Shown here piece by piece: positions 54,217 to 63,262 of a DNA stretch of 64,000 nt. The notes below the pieces were generated by a model. That model was not told the origin of the DNA. It made no database searches and was given only the letters and a program-made list of their open reading frames with translations. Origin of the DNA: Xanthobacter agilis. GTDB taxonomy: Bacteria > Pseudomonadota > Alphaproteobacteria > Rhizobiales > Xanthobacteraceae. Each line of letters begins with the position of its first letter. The first letter of the stretch is position 1. Location of the stretch: positions 124,001 to 188,000 of the forward strand of contig NZ_JABWGX010000005.1 in assembly GCF_021730435.1 (NCBI RefSeq), read 5' to 3'. The position numbers and the translations under genes are program-made.

Positions 54217-54244
54217 AAGGCGCGGCATCCAAGGCGCGGCATCC
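54217..54244. repeat. Tandem 14-bp duplication downstream of the IalB-like gene
   Basis: AAGGCGCGGCATCC occurs twice in a row (54217-54230, 54231-54244), followed by the start of a third copy (AAGAC). It lies between the IalB-like stop and its terminator. Confidence 0.8.
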
Positions 54245-54258
54245 AAGACATTTCGAAG

Positions 54259-54285
54259 GCCGGGGCCGCGCGCCCCGGCTTTTTT
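54259..54285 (+). terminator. Rho-independent terminator of the IalB-like gene
   Basis: GCCGGGGC (54259-54266) pairs with GCCCCGGC (54272-54279) around CGCGC, followed by six T residues. It is the clearest intrinsic terminator in the window. Confidence 0.93.
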
Positions 54286-54458
54286 ATGGGCGGGTTCCGG
54301 CTTCCCCACAGGATGCGCCCTGCCCGGCGCGCGCCCTTGGCGGAGCATCCCAAAGGCCCATGGGTTTGAGCCGCGGGCCTTTGGGTCAACCTGATCGGTG
54401 CCTGAGCGGAGCCATGGGATACCCGCTTGGCACCGGTCAAAGACCGGGGCGATCGATG

Positions 54459-55409
54459 TCAGCGCATCTGCTGGGCCCGCGCCACGTGGTCGCGCAGCTC
54501 CTGAAGGGAGGCAAAGCGCACCACGCCGTCGGGAAGCTCCGCCTGGATCGAGCCGTCGGAATACAGGGTATAGGCCATGCCGCCGACGATGCCTGACTTC
54601 AGGATGCGCGGCTCGTCGGGGAGGGGGGCGACGACTTCCGGCTCCGGCGCTGGCGTGGCGCTGGGAAGCTGTGGCTGAGGCGGCTGCTGTGGCTGCGGCT
54701 CCTCAGGGCGTTGCGCCCGCGGCGGAACGTCCAGGCCGGGGCGCGGCCGGGCCGGTGCTGGAGCGCCGTCCTGCCTGGCGGCCGCTTCGGCGCGCCGCTT
54801 CAGCCGTTCGCGGCGGGCCCTGACCATCGGGTCCTCGGCCGGCGGCGACTGCGGTGCTCCGGGCGGCACCGGCGCTTGCGGGGCTGGGGCCTGTTCCGCC
54901 GGCGCTTCCGTCTGTGGCTGCGGCGCCGAGGGCGTCAGCGGAGCCGGCTCGCGGGATGGCCGGTGGCTGAAGTCGAATCCACCCTGCCGGCGGACCTGGG
55001 GCGGCTGTCGCGCCTCGTTTTCCGGCTGGGGCTCGGCTTCGGAGGCATTCTGCGGCGCGTCATCCGGCCGCGGCGCATCGCTGGCGGGGGCTGGCTGGTC
55101 CACACGGCCGTGTCGGCGCGGGGCCGGCTCCTCCGCATCCGCGGGGATCTCGTCCACCGGGATCTCCTCCGCCGGCTCACGCACCAATTGCCCGCGGCCG
55201 ATGGCGGTCTCGATGCGCTGGGACAGGCGTTCCATCTGGCGCAGCACGAGGCCCATGGCGGTGATGACGAGGCCGCCGGAAGCCGCTACCGCACCAGTGG
55301 TGATGAGCGTGTTCCCGAAGGTGGTGACGAAGACGAAGATTCCGATCGCAATGACAAAAAGTCCGGCGAGCGCGATCAGTATGCCGAGAAGGACTAGAAA
55401 CCACCACAT
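54459..55409 (-). CDS. Membrane-anchored proline-rich protein of unknown function
   Basis: A 316-residue protein. Residues 1-65 hold two transmembrane helices (WFLVLLGILIALAGLFVIA and NTLITTGAVAASGGLVITA). A long Pro/Glu/Ala/Arg-rich disordered stretch (about 75-255) follows, then a conserved compact C-terminal domain (about 258-316) with RILKSGIVGGMAYTLYSDGS and ELPDGVVRFASLQELRDHV. The C-terminal motif recurs in other alphaproteobacterial proteins with the same layout, but I know no function. ATG at 55409 is chosen; a longer N-terminal form starts at 55475. Confidence 0.7.
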   Translation of the reverse strand: MWWFLVLLGILIALAGLFVIAIGIFVFVTTFGNTLITTGAVAASGGLVITAMGLVLRQMERLSQRIETAIGRGQLVREPAEEIPVDEIPADAEEPAPRRHGRVDQPAPASDAPRPDDAPQNASEAEPQPENEARQPPQVRRQGGFDFSHRPSREPAPLTPSAPQPQTEAPAEQAPAPQAPVPPGAPQSPPAEDPMVRARRERLKRRAEAAARQDGAPAPARPRPGLDVPPRAQRPEEPQPQQPPQPQLPSATPAPEPEVVAPLPDEPRILKSGIVGGMAYTLYSDGSIQAELPDGVVRFASLQELRDHVARAQQMR

Positions 55410-55662
55410 CCCGCTACCCCACTCCGCTGTACCGGCGTCGTCCGTTCGCGAGAGACCGACGGCCGGTTGCCCCATTGAGCTATCCGCCTGGATGTGACGC
55501 CTCGGTGGCGGCGCACCCAGAAAATTGGCGAGATCGTGGTTGTTTGGCGCACGACCCCGCCCTATCTAGTTCGCAGCTCGGTCGCTCCGCATCTCCCGGC
55601 CTCAGGTTGGGACCTGCGATCTGGCGCCGAGTTTCGTGCCGGATCGTTTGCGGAGATGTTTC

Positions 55663-56259
55663 ATGTCCTTTACCCTGCCCGACCTGCCTTATTCCTATGA
55701 TGCGCTCGCGCCCTACATGTCGCGTGAGACCCTGGAGTACCACCACGACAAGCACCATCTCGCTTATGTTAATAATGGCAACAATCTCCTAAAGGGAACT
55801 GAATTTGAAGGAAAATCCCTTGAGGAGGTCGTGAAGGGTTCCTACGGCAAGGTTCCCGGGCTCTTCAACAATGCTGGTCAGCACTATAACCACCTCCATT
55901 TCTGGAATTGGCTGAAGCCGAACGGCGGTGGCGCCATCCCCGGTGAGATCGAGAAGAAGATCATCGAGGACATCGGTTCGGTCGAAAAGTTCAAGGAAGA
56001 TTTCATCGCCGCGGGCGTCGGCCAGTTCGGCTCGGGCTGGGCTTGGCTTTCCCTCAAGGACGGCAAGCTTGAGGTCTCCAAGACCCCCAATGGCGAGAAC
56101 CCGCTGATCCACGGCGCGACCCCCATCCTCGGCGTCGACGTGTGGGAACATTCTTATTATATCGATTATCGTAACCGCCGCCCTGACTATCTGAAGGCGT
56201 TCATCGACCACCTGGTCAACTGGGACTATGTGGCCGAGCTGTATAGCAAGGCAGTCTGA
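55663..56259 (+). CDS. sodB: Iron superoxide dismutase
   Basis: A 198-residue cytosolic enzyme that dismutates superoxide. Metal ligands are visible: His in LEYHHDKHHLAYVNN, His in NNAGQHYNHLHFWNWL, Asp and His in LGVDVWEHSYYIDY. A Gln (VGQFGSGWAWL) in the active-site hydrogen-bond network is at the Fe-type position, and length fits. TTCGGAGATG-like sequence precedes the ATG at 55663. Single gene with its own terminator. Confidence 0.95.
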   Translation: MSFTLPDLPYSYDALAPYMSRETLEYHHDKHHLAYVNNGNNLLKGTEFEGKSLEEVVKGSYGKVPGLFNNAGQHYNHLHFWNWLKPNGGGAIPGEIEKKIIEDIGSVEKFKEDFIAAGVGQFGSGWAWLSLKDGKLEVSKTPNGENPLIHGATPILGVDVWEHSYYIDYRNRRPDYLKAFIDHLVNWDYVAELYSKAV

Positions 56260-56635
56260 TTTTCGGACAAAATGCCGGAGGGGACCGGTCCGGCCTTCGG
56301 GGCGGAGCGGTCCTTTCCGTTCGGGGTCTTAAGTCTGGTCGCGATGTGGGACGCCGCGCGGGAGCGTGGCTATTTTTTTGCCAGCTACCGTTTTAGCGGC
56401 GCGAATATTCTTTTACAAAACGTGCGGCTAACGTTACGCCATGTCTAAAATGCCTTAATTGTGGCCTTCATCGGCATAATCTTGTTGCAGTTCCAAGGTA
56501 GCCGTTCTTATCTGCGGCTGCGTTCGCGGCCTTGTCCTCCGTGGGGTGCTGGGGGCGCCGTCTCCTGGTGCCGTCGTGCGGGGCAGGGTGGCGGATGGGC
56601 GCTCCTTTCTGTTTTTCGTTTGGGGTCCTGCGTTC
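56260..56635. other. Intergenic region with terminator and AT-rich leader
   Basis: 376 bp. The first part is the sodB terminator. From about 56365 to 56470 the sequence is strikingly AT-rich for this genome (GGCTATTTTTTTGCCAG, TTTTACAAAACG, CTAAAATGCCTTAATTG), probably the promoter of the glycosyltransferase gene. No gene is apparent. Confidence 0.5.
56282..56316 (+). terminator. Hairpin terminator of sodB
   Basis: GGACCG (56282-56287) pairs with CGGTCC (56308-56313); the interior CCGGCC-TTCG-GGGCGG forms most of an inner stem capped by a TTCG tetraloop; TTT follows. Confidence 0.8.
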
Positions 56636-58276
56636 ATGTGGAGTTTGCCTGACAGCCGGCGGCCGGGCGCGATCGCCGATGCCTGCTCCATCGCTCTGCT
56701 GCTGCTGCTCGCGGCGATCGCCGCCCTGACCTTCGCCGATTACGGGCTCGGGTGGGACGACTTCACCCATTCGCAATACGGCGATCTTCTGTATAAATAT
56801 TTCGCGTCGGGGATGACGCAACGGAAAGTCTTTTCCTTCGTCAACCTGTACTATTATGGCGGCGGCTTCGACCTGTTGTCGGACATGCTGGCAAAGGTGT
56901 TGCCGGTGGACGTGTTCGACATCCGCCGCTTCCTCGGCGGCGTGGTCGGAATGGCGGGCTTCGTGCTCGTGTGGCGTATCTCGCGCCGCCTCGCGGGACC
57001 GGTGGCGGGCTTCGCCGCCATCGCCCTGCTGGCCATCTGCCCGCTCTATTACGGGCACATGTTCATGAACGCCAAAGACGCGCCGTTCGCGGTGGCGGTG
57101 GCGGGATTGATCTATGCCACGGTGCGGGCGTTCGACGAGTTTCCCAGCCCGACGCCCCGTTCGGTGACGCTGTTCGGCCTTTTCCTGGGTCTGGCCGTGG
57201 GCACGCGCGTGGTCGGCATCATGACCGGGATTTATATCGTCACGGCGATCGGCTTTCTGTTCCTGGTCATCTGGCGCCACGATGGCCTGAAGGCCAGCGC
57301 GTCGCAGGTGGGGCGGTTCGTCCTCCTGCTGTCGCTCGGCTTGCCGCTGGCCTATTTCGTGCTCGGCGTGGTGTGGCCCTGGGGCGTGGCGGACCCCGCC
57401 AACCCCTCGTATGCGCTGAAATATTATTCCAAGTTCTGGGAAGTTCCGTGGCGCGAGATGTTCGAGGGGCGCCCGATCCTGGTGCCGGACATGCCGCGCA
57501 GCTATGTGCCGACGCTGTTTTCGGTGCAGATGCCGGAACTGTTCCTGGGCCTCACCCTGGCGGGCGCGGCTGCTGCTTTGGTGGCGGTGTTCGCGGGCCG
57601 GGACACGCCGGCCCGGCGCGCGCGCCTCATCGTGGTGCTGATGGCAGCCCTGTTTCCGATCCTGCTGGTGGTGACCACCCGGCCGGTGGTCTACAACGGC
57701 ATCCGCCATTTCGTGTTCATCTCGCCCTCGCTGGCCATCCTCGGCGGCCTCGCGGCCGGATGGGGCTGGGACAAGGTGAGTTCCTGGGTGCGCGCGGGAC
57801 GCGTGGTTGCGGTGCGCAGCGTTCTCGCGGCGGTGTTCGCGGTGGGCGTCCTGCTGCCGGCGGCCAGCTTCTATCAGCTTCACCCGTATGAATATACCTA
57901 TTACAATCATTTCGTCGGCGGCATCAAGGGCGCCGAGAAGATGTTCATGCTCGATTATTGGGGCCTTGCCTTCAAGCAGGCCACCGAGGAGCTGGACGAA
58001 TATGTGGAATCCCATCGCCATAGCCTGCCGCAGGGGCGCAAGCTCCGGGTGGCGGTCTGCGGGCCGCGGTTCGCCGCGGCGGCGGAGCTCGGTCCGCGCT
58101 ATGAAACGACCTATGACAGCCAGACCGCCGATTTCTATCTGGCGCTCGGCGAGTTCTATTGCGCCGAGGTGAAGGCGCCGGTGCTGGTGAAGATCGAGCG
58201 CGACGGCGTCACTTACGCCCGCGTGTTCGACGTGCGCGGGCGCCCCTTTCCGAGCGTGTTCGCCTCCGGACAGTGA
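56636..58276 (+). CDS. GT39-like membrane glycosyltransferase (ArnT/PMT superfamily)
   Basis: A 546-residue inner-membrane protein with about eleven hydrophobic helices. The first external loop holds DYGLGWDDFTHSQYGDLLYKY, where these enzymes have the catalytic acidic pair (here WDD), and LPVDVFDIRRFLGG, FMNAKDAPFA and SVTLFGLFLGLAVGTRVVGI follow the GT-C pattern. The soluble C-terminal region (about 440-546) faces the periplasm. It likely uses a polyprenyl-linked sugar to modify an envelope glycan; the acceptor is unknown. An earlier in-frame start at 56546 is possible. Confidence 0.72.
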   Translation: MWSLPDSRRPGAIADACSIALLLLLAAIAALTFADYGLGWDDFTHSQYGDLLYKYFASGMTQRKVFSFVNLYYYGGGFDLLSDMLAKVLPVDVFDIRRFLGGVVGMAGFVLVWRISRRLAGPVAGFAAIALLAICPLYYGHMFMNAKDAPFAVAVAGLIYATVRAFDEFPSPTPRSVTLFGLFLGLAVGTRVVGIMTGIYIVTAIGFLFLVIWRHDGLKASASQVGRFVLLLSLGLPLAYFVLGVVWPWGVADPANPSYALKYYSKFWEVPWREMFEGRPILVPDMPRSYVPTLFSVQMPELFLGLTLAGAAAALVAVFAGRDTPARRARLIVVLMAALFPILLVVTTRPVVYNGIRHFVFISPSLAILGGLAAGWGWDKVSSWVRAGRVVAVRSVLAAVFAVGVLLPAASFYQLHPYEYTYYNHFVGGIKGAEKMFMLDYWGLAFKQATEELDEYVESHRHSLPQGRKLRVAVCGPRFAAAAELGPRYETTYDSQTADFYLALGEFYCAEVKAPVLVKIERDGVTYARVFDVRGRPFPSVFASGQ

Positions 58277-58310
58277 AGACGCGGTCGCCGGGGCGGTGTC
58301 GTGGGTTGTG

Positions 58311-58342
58311 AAGGCCGGGTGGCGCACCGCACCCGGCCTTTC
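58311..58342 (+). terminator. Hairpin terminator of the glycosyltransferase gene
   Basis: AAGGCCGGGT (58311-58320) pairs perfectly with ACCCGGCCTT (58331-58340) around a 10-nt loop; a short T run follows. Confidence 0.8.
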
Positions 58343-58466
58343 ATTTGCGCCGGCGGGGCAGGAGTGATGTCGGCGCTCCCGGTCCCGGCGGCGACCGCGC
58401 CGACGGGCCAGCCCTCGACGGATGCCTTTGGACCCGATGTGGCGCGGCCTGCGGCGGGGCCGGCCT

Positions 58467-59450
58467 TCAGATCCAGCGCAGGCGGCGGAAGGCCCACAGG
58501 AAGAACAGGCCCAGGGCGATCAGGATCACGGTGACGATCCAGAAGCCTTCGCCATCCTGGGATCCGGGAATGCCGCCCACATTCATGCCGAACATGCCGG
58601 AGATGAGGGTGAGCGGGGCGAACACCACCGTCACCACCGCCAGCACGAGCATGGATTGGTTCATCTGCTCGGAGCGGCGGTCCACCATCTGGTCGCGGAT
58701 GACGGCGGCGCGCTCGCGCACGCTGTCGAGCTCTTCGGTGAAACGCGTCACACGGTCGGCGGCGTCGCGCAAGCGGTTACGATCCTTGGGGCCGAGCCAG
58801 TCGTCGTCTTCGAGGGAGAAGTGGTTGAGGGCCTCGCGCTGGGGGGCGATGTGGCGGCGCAATTTGATGGCCACCCGGCGCAATACCGCCACCTTGGGCA
58901 GCAGGACCGAGCTTTCCTCCTTGGCGACAGAGTCTTCCAGGTCGTCGGCCTCGTCGATCAGGCTGTTCACCACGGCGTCCAGCCGGTCCACCAGGCGCAT
59001 GGCGAGCTCGGCTACGAACTCGCCCTGGGTGCGTGGGCAGCGGCCGCGCCTCAGCATGTCCTCGTAATCGCCGATGGCGGACAGCGATTCGTGCTGCACC
59101 GAGATGATTCGCTTGGTGTCGATCCACAGGTGGACGGTGATAAGCTCTTCCGGTAGCGCATTGCGTTGCAGGTTGATGCCGCGCAGCGAGAGCAGGGCGC
59201 CATCGGCGAACACCGCGCAGCGCGGCCGCGCCTCCGCTTCCACCAGCGCTTCGATGGCGGAGGGGTCGATGCCCGAGCTCTCACGCAGCCATTTCTGCGG
59301 CGCGCGTTCCAGGTGGCGGAAGTGGAGCCACAGGAAACCCTCCGCCGGCGCCGGATTGCTCAGGATCTCGGTCCAGCCGATGGGGGTGGCGGCGCCCTTG
59401 CCGTCAAAGGACCAGGCGGAGAGCAAGCCTTCAGCTTCCAGACCGTTCAT
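58467..59450 (-). CDS. zntB: ZntB/CorA-family metal ion transporter
   Basis: A 327-residue inner-membrane channel of the 2-TM-GxN family. The long N-terminal cytoplasmic funnel (about 1-265) ends in helices QREALNHFSLEDDDWL and EELDSVRERAAVIRDQM; two membrane helices near the C-terminus are joined by SGMFGMNVGGIPG, containing the GMN signature. The N-terminal LLSAWSFDGKGAATPIGW and RGINLQ patterns favour ZntB (zinc/proton) over CorA (magnesium); the ion is inferred. ATG at 59450 is chosen. Confidence 0.87.
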   Translation of the reverse strand: MNGLEAEGLLSAWSFDGKGAATPIGWTEILSNPAPAEGFLWLHFRHLERAPQKWLRESSGIDPSAIEALVEAEARPRCAVFADGALLSLRGINLQRNALPEELITVHLWIDTKRIISVQHESLSAIGDYEDMLRRGRCPRTQGEFVAELAMRLVDRLDAVVNSLIDEADDLEDSVAKEESSVLLPKVAVLRRVAIKLRRHIAPQREALNHFSLEDDDWLGPKDRNRLRDAADRVTRFTEELDSVRERAAVIRDQMVDRRSEQMNQSMLVLAVVTVVFAPLTLISGMFGMNVGGIPGSQDGEGFWIVTVILIALGLFFLWAFRRLRWI

Positions 59451-59566
59451 GGGCAATCCGTATGGCAATTCATGTGGGGAAGAGGTTCGGCCCCTTCCTG
59501 GCACGATTGCACGACGCAAGGAAGTCGGTGTCGCAAGGGCATTTCAAGCCTGAGGCACCGCCCGCG

Positions 59567-60421
59567 CTATCGCGGCACGCCGTTGATGACGAACAGGGCG
59601 TTGAGGAACTGGTCGGGCGGGAACTTGCCGAAGGTGCGGGCATAGATGTCGCGGATGCGCTCGGTGCGGTACAGGTCGGCCAAAGTGGTGTCCACCAGCA
59701 GGCGGAACGCCTGATCGCCGCGCGGCAGCGCCAGGGCGTAGGTCTCGAAGGTGAAATACTGGTCCGAAAGCGCCAGCTTGCCGGCATAGGGGCTGTTGGT
59801 GATGAGGTAATAGAGGATGCCGCGATCGCCGAAATAGGCGTCGAGCTTGCCCTCCGCCAGCATCTTGAGCCCCTCGGGGTGATCGTTGACGGCCACCACA
59901 TCGGCGCTGACGTGCATCTGTCCGAGGGTGGTCCGCAGGGTTTCCTCGGTGGTGGTGCCCTTCAGCACACCCACCTTGCGCCCGGCGAGGTCTTCCAGGC
60001 CCTTCACCGGCGCGCCGCGGGTGACGACGCCGGCGCCATCGATGAAGGTGGGCAGCGAAAAATCCACCATGGCGCGCCGCGACATGGTCATGGACGAGGG
60101 TTCGCACAGGATGTCCACCCGCCCGTCGCGCACCGCCTGGAAGCGGTCCTCGGCGGTCACCTTCACATATTCGATGTTCAGCCGGGGCAGCTTGAGCGCC
60201 TTGCCCACCCCGGTGGCCACCTCCCGGCACAGGTCCACGATGTAGCCGGCGGGCTGACCATCGGCGGTCGAATAGGAATAGGGCGGGGCGAAATGGCGAT
60301 AGCCGATGCGAAAGGTCTGGCTGGAGGCCACCTTGTCCAAGGTCTGCGCCGCCGCCGCCGAAACGGATGCCGGCAACAGGGCGGCCAGCAGGATCAACAG
60401 CCGCATCGGATTGGCCAGCAT
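59567..60421 (-). CDS. Orphan amino acid-type solute-binding protein
   Basis: A 284-residue exported protein. A signal peptide (about residues 6-25: LLILLAALLPASVSAAAAQ) is followed by the SBP_bac_3 fold: FRIGYRHFAPPYSYSTADGQPAGYIVDLCREV, RFQAVRDGRVDILCEPSSMTM and VGVLKGTTTEETLRTTLG. Such proteins bind polar amino acids for ABC transporters, but there is no permease or ATPase next to it. It diverges from the SsuABC-like operon, sharing a 218-bp control region with the TATAT-N8-ATATA palindrome. Confidence 0.85.
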   Translation of the reverse strand: MLANPMRLLILLAALLPASVSAAAAQTLDKVASSQTFRIGYRHFAPPYSYSTADGQPAGYIVDLCREVATGVGKALKLPRLNIEYVKVTAEDRFQAVRDGRVDILCEPSSMTMSRRAMVDFSLPTFIDGAGVVTRGAPVKGLEDLAGRKVGVLKGTTTEETLRTTLGQMHVSADVVAVNDHPEGLKMLAEGKLDAYFGDRGILYYLITNSPYAGKLALSDQYFTFETYALALPRGDQAFRLLVDTTLADLYRTERIRDIYARTFGKFPPDQFLNALFVINGVPR

Positions 60422-60579
60422 CGCGTTTCCCCCATCGTCATTGAGACCGGTGGATGCTGCCATCTTGCCGTCCAAAACGCCACCCGCCTGCCGGGCCGGC
60501 GGCGGGTCGCAGGGTTGCGGCGCCCGGCCGCGACATCGTGCCGGTCGGTGCGGGCGTGAAGTCCGCGGACGGCTCGTGT

Positions 60580-60597
60580 TATATCGGTAAGGATATA
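60580..60597. promoter_or_regulatory. Palindrome TATAT-N8-ATATA upstream of the SsuABC-like operon
   Basis: TATATCGGTAAGGATATA forms TATATC-N6-GATATA, the same GYTATAT-N8-ATATARY layout as at 20992-21009. It lies 42 bp upstream of the binding-protein start, close to where a promoter should be, and could serve both divergent genes. It is an isolated AT island in GC-rich sequence, so a shared regulator of the ModE type is plausible. Confidence 0.55.
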
Positions 60598-60639
60598 GCA
60601 TATGCTCCGGTTCGGGCGGGTTTGCAGGGGGACGGTTTC

Positions 60640-61641
60640 ATGAGTGGATTGCTTTCGCGCCGGCAGATGCTCAGCGCCTTCGCCGCGTCCGGCCTTGCCG
60701 CGATGGGCGCGGGCGGCCTGTCGCGGGCCTTCGCCAAGCCGGCGGAGGGGCTTGAGATTCTCGGGGCGCCGAACGGCTCCACCATCGTGCTGGTGCGCCT
60801 TTTGGCCTCTGGCGGGCTGAATGCCGCCGCCCCCGGCTCCACTTTCCGGCTGTGGCGCGACACGGACGACCTGAGGGCCGCCATCGTCTCCGACCGCACC
60901 CGCCTGTTCACCACCCCCACCCATGTGCCCGCCAACCTCGCCAATCGCGGGCTACCGCTGAAGCTGTTCTGCATTCTCTCCATGGGGCATCTCACGGTGG
61001 TGAGCGCCGACGACAGCATCAAGGATCTGAAGGACCTCGCCGGCAAGGACGTGCTCGGATTCTTCCGCAACGACATGCCGGACCTCGTGTTCCGCGCCTG
61101 CCTGAAAGGGGCGGGCATGGACCCCGACAAGGATGTGAAGCTCACCTATGTGCAGACGCCCATGGAGGCGGCGCAGATGCTCGTCGCCGGGCGCGTGACC
61201 ACCGCCGTCCTGTCGGAGCCGCCCGCTACCGCCGCCATCATGATGGCCAAGCAGGCCGGCAAGAGCCTCTACCGCGCCGTGAACCTTCAGACGGTATGGC
61301 GCGATCAGCACAACGGCCTGGGCCTGCCCATGGCCGGCATCGCCGTGCACGAGAAGCTGATCGAGGACAATCCGGAGGTGATCGCGGCCCTGCGCACCGG
61401 CCTCGTGCCCGCCAAGGACTGGGTGCTGGCCAACACCGCCGCCGCCGGTGAGCTGGCTCAGGAGAAGATGGGCATGAAGGCCCCCATCTTCGCCGCCTCA
61501 CTCGATCATTTCAACGTGGTCGCCACCGGCGCGAAGGCGCTGAAGCCCGGCCTTGTCGCCTTCTATGAGACCATCTTGTCCATGCAGCCGGACGCTCTCG
61601 GCGGGAAGCTGCCGCCGGACGATTTCTATCTCGACATGTGA
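60640..61641 (+). CDS. ABC transporter substrate-binding protein, NitT/TauT/SsuA type, Tat-like signal
   Basis: A 333-residue periplasmic protein. The leader LSRRQMLSAFAASGLAAMG has the twin-arginine motif SRRQML, suggesting Tat export of a folded protein (cleavage near AFAK, about residue 32). The mature part has the SsuA/NitT two-lobe layout: TPTHVPANLANRGLPLKLF, DDSIKDLKDLAGKDV, VQTPMEAAQMLVAGRVTTAV and VSADDS-like elements. The ligand is unknown; nitrate, sulfonates and related compounds are typical of the family. It begins an operon with a permease and ATPase; the start ATG follows GGGGGACGG. Confidence 0.8.
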   Translation: MSGLLSRRQMLSAFAASGLAAMGAGGLSRAFAKPAEGLEILGAPNGSTIVLVRLLASGGLNAAAPGSTFRLWRDTDDLRAAIVSDRTRLFTTPTHVPANLANRGLPLKLFCILSMGHLTVVSADDSIKDLKDLAGKDVLGFFRNDMPDLVFRACLKGAGMDPDKDVKLTYVQTPMEAAQMLVAGRVTTAVLSEPPATAAIMMAKQAGKSLYRAVNLQTVWRDQHNGLGLPMAGIAVHEKLIEDNPEVIAALRTGLVPAKDWVLANTAAAGELAQEKMGMKAPIFAASLDHFNVVATGAKALKPGLVAFYETILSMQPDALGGKLPPDDFYLDM

Positions 61642-61651
61642 GGCGGGCGGC

Positions 61652-62461
61652 ATGAGCGTATCGGCCTCCGCATCGCCCTTCGGGGGCAGGGTGGCGCGCT
61701 GGGGCTGGGGCACGCTGGGTGTGCTCGGGCTTCTGGCGGCCTGGCAATGGGGCTTCTACGCCCTTGGGCCGTTCGTACTGCCCTCGCTCCAGGACACGGC
61801 GCGGGCGCTGTGGCGGCTGTTCGCGGAGGGGTTGGCGCTGCCGGCCCTGGCGGCAACCGCGAGCCATGCGCTCGGCGGCTTCGTGGTGGGGGGCGCCGCC
61901 GGGCTGGTGCTGGGGTTCGCGGGCGGGCTGGTGATGCCGGTGGGCGCCATGGCCGCGCCGGTGCTCATCATGATTCTTGGCACGCCGCCCATCGCCTGGG
62001 TGGTGCTGGCGCTGCTGTGGTTCGGGCCGGGCGGCGGGGCACCGGCCTTCACGGTGGCGGTCACCGCCGCGCCGATCGTGTTCCTCGCCGCGCTCCAGGG
62101 GGTGCGCAGCCGTGATCCACGGCTTCAGGAGATGGCGCGTGTCTATCGTGCGCCGGTCTGGCAGCAGGCCACCGACCTGATCCTGCCGGCGCTCGCCGAC
62201 CATCTGGTGCCCGCGTTCGCCACCGCGTTGGCGTTTTCCTTCAAGGTGGCGGTGATGGCCGAGGTGCTCAGCGGATCGGACGGGGTGGGCGGCGGCATCG
62301 CCAATGCGCGGGCTTATCTTGATCTCGCCGAAACCATGGCCTGGATCGTGCTGGTGGTGGCATTCCTGCTGCTGGCGGATGCGGTGCTGCTGGCGCCCCT
62401 GCGCGGCTGGCTCGCGGCCCGCACCAGCGCGGCGGCGGCGGTGCCGATGGCGGGAGGCTGA
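61652..62461 (+). CDS. NitT/TauT-type ABC transporter permease
   Basis: A 269-residue inner-membrane protein with about six helices. PSLQDTARALWRLFAEG at the start, ILGTPPIAWVVLALLWFGPG, and the EAA-like loop RDPRLQEMARVYRAPVWQQ (about 155-175) are typical of SsuC/TauC. It starts 10 nt after the binding-protein stop and ends 3 nt before the ATPase start. Confidence 0.87.
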   Translation: MSVSASASPFGGRVARWGWGTLGVLGLLAAWQWGFYALGPFVLPSLQDTARALWRLFAEGLALPALAATASHALGGFVVGGAAGLVLGFAGGLVMPVGAMAAPVLIMILGTPPIAWVVLALLWFGPGGGAPAFTVAVTAAPIVFLAALQGVRSRDPRLQEMARVYRAPVWQQATDLILPALADHLVPAFATALAFSFKVAVMAEVLSGSDGVGGGIANARAYLDLAETMAWIVLVVAFLLLADAVLLAPLRGWLAARTSAAAAVPMAGG

Positions 62462-62464
62462 GCC

Positions 62465-63247
62465 ATGTTGAGTTTCAACGGCGTCCGGCTCGCCTTTGCC
62501 GATGGGGTGGTGCTCGACCAGATCGACCTTGAGGTGCGTGCGGGCGAACTGGTGGTGCTGATCGGCCGCTCGGGCTGTGGCAAGACCACCTTGCTGCGTC
62601 TCGCCGCCGGCACCGAGCAGCCGAGCGCCGGCACCCTGCGCAATGGGTTTGCCAATGCGAGCATGGTGTTCCAGGAGCCGCGGCTGCTGCCCTGGGCCGA
62701 TGCGCGGGACAATGCGGCCTTCGGCCTGAAGGCGCGCGGCGACGCGCGGGCGGAGCGGCATGCGACGGCGGCCGATATTCTGACCCGGTTCGGCTTTTCG
62801 GAGTGCGATCTCGGCAAGCGGCCCGCCGCCCTTTCCGGTGGCATGCAGCAGCGGGTGGCCATTGCCCGCGCCCTGGCGGTGGCGCCGGATCTGGTGTTGA
62901 TGGATGAGCCGTTTTCCGCGCTCGACGTGGGCTTGCGGCAGGAGCTTCAGGCCCTGGTGCGGCGGGAGGTGGAGCGGGCGGGCACGGCGGTGCTGTTCGT
63001 CACCCACGATCTGGCCGAGGCGGTGCGCCTGGCGGATCGCATCGTGGTGTTGTCGCCGCGTCCCTCGCGGGTGGTGGCCGAGGTGTCCCAGGCGCCGGCG
63101 AGCGATCCTGGCGATATCTATGAGGCGGCGGCGGCGTTGATGCGCCGGCCGGAGGTGGCCGCCGCGCTGGCGGCGCCGCTCCGCCCGATCCGGGCCGCTG
63201 TCACGCCTTCGCCGATGGCCGAGGTTGCCCCCGCGGCGGGCGAATGA
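62465..63247 (+). CDS. NitT/TauT-type ABC transporter ATP-binding protein
   Basis: A 260-residue ABC ATPase. Walker A is GRSGCGKTT (about 36-44), the Q-loop is in MVFQEPRLLPW, the signature is LSGGMQQRVAIARALA and Walker B is LVLMDEPFSALD, with VTHDLAEAVRLADR. MVFQEPRLLPW and FSALD are typical of the SsuB/TauB subgroup. The last 40 residues are a Pro/Ala-rich tail. It closes the operon. Confidence 0.88.
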   Translation: MLSFNGVRLAFADGVVLDQIDLEVRAGELVVLIGRSGCGKTTLLRLAAGTEQPSAGTLRNGFANASMVFQEPRLLPWADARDNAAFGLKARGDARAERHATAADILTRFGFSECDLGKRPAALSGGMQQRVAIARALAVAPDLVLMDEPFSALDVGLRQELQALVRREVERAGTAVLFVTHDLAEAVRLADRIVVLSPRPSRVVAEVSQAPASDPGDIYEAAAALMRRPEVAAALAAPLRPIRAAVTPSPMAEVAPAAGE

Positions 63248-63262
63248 CCGGACGGCGCGCCG

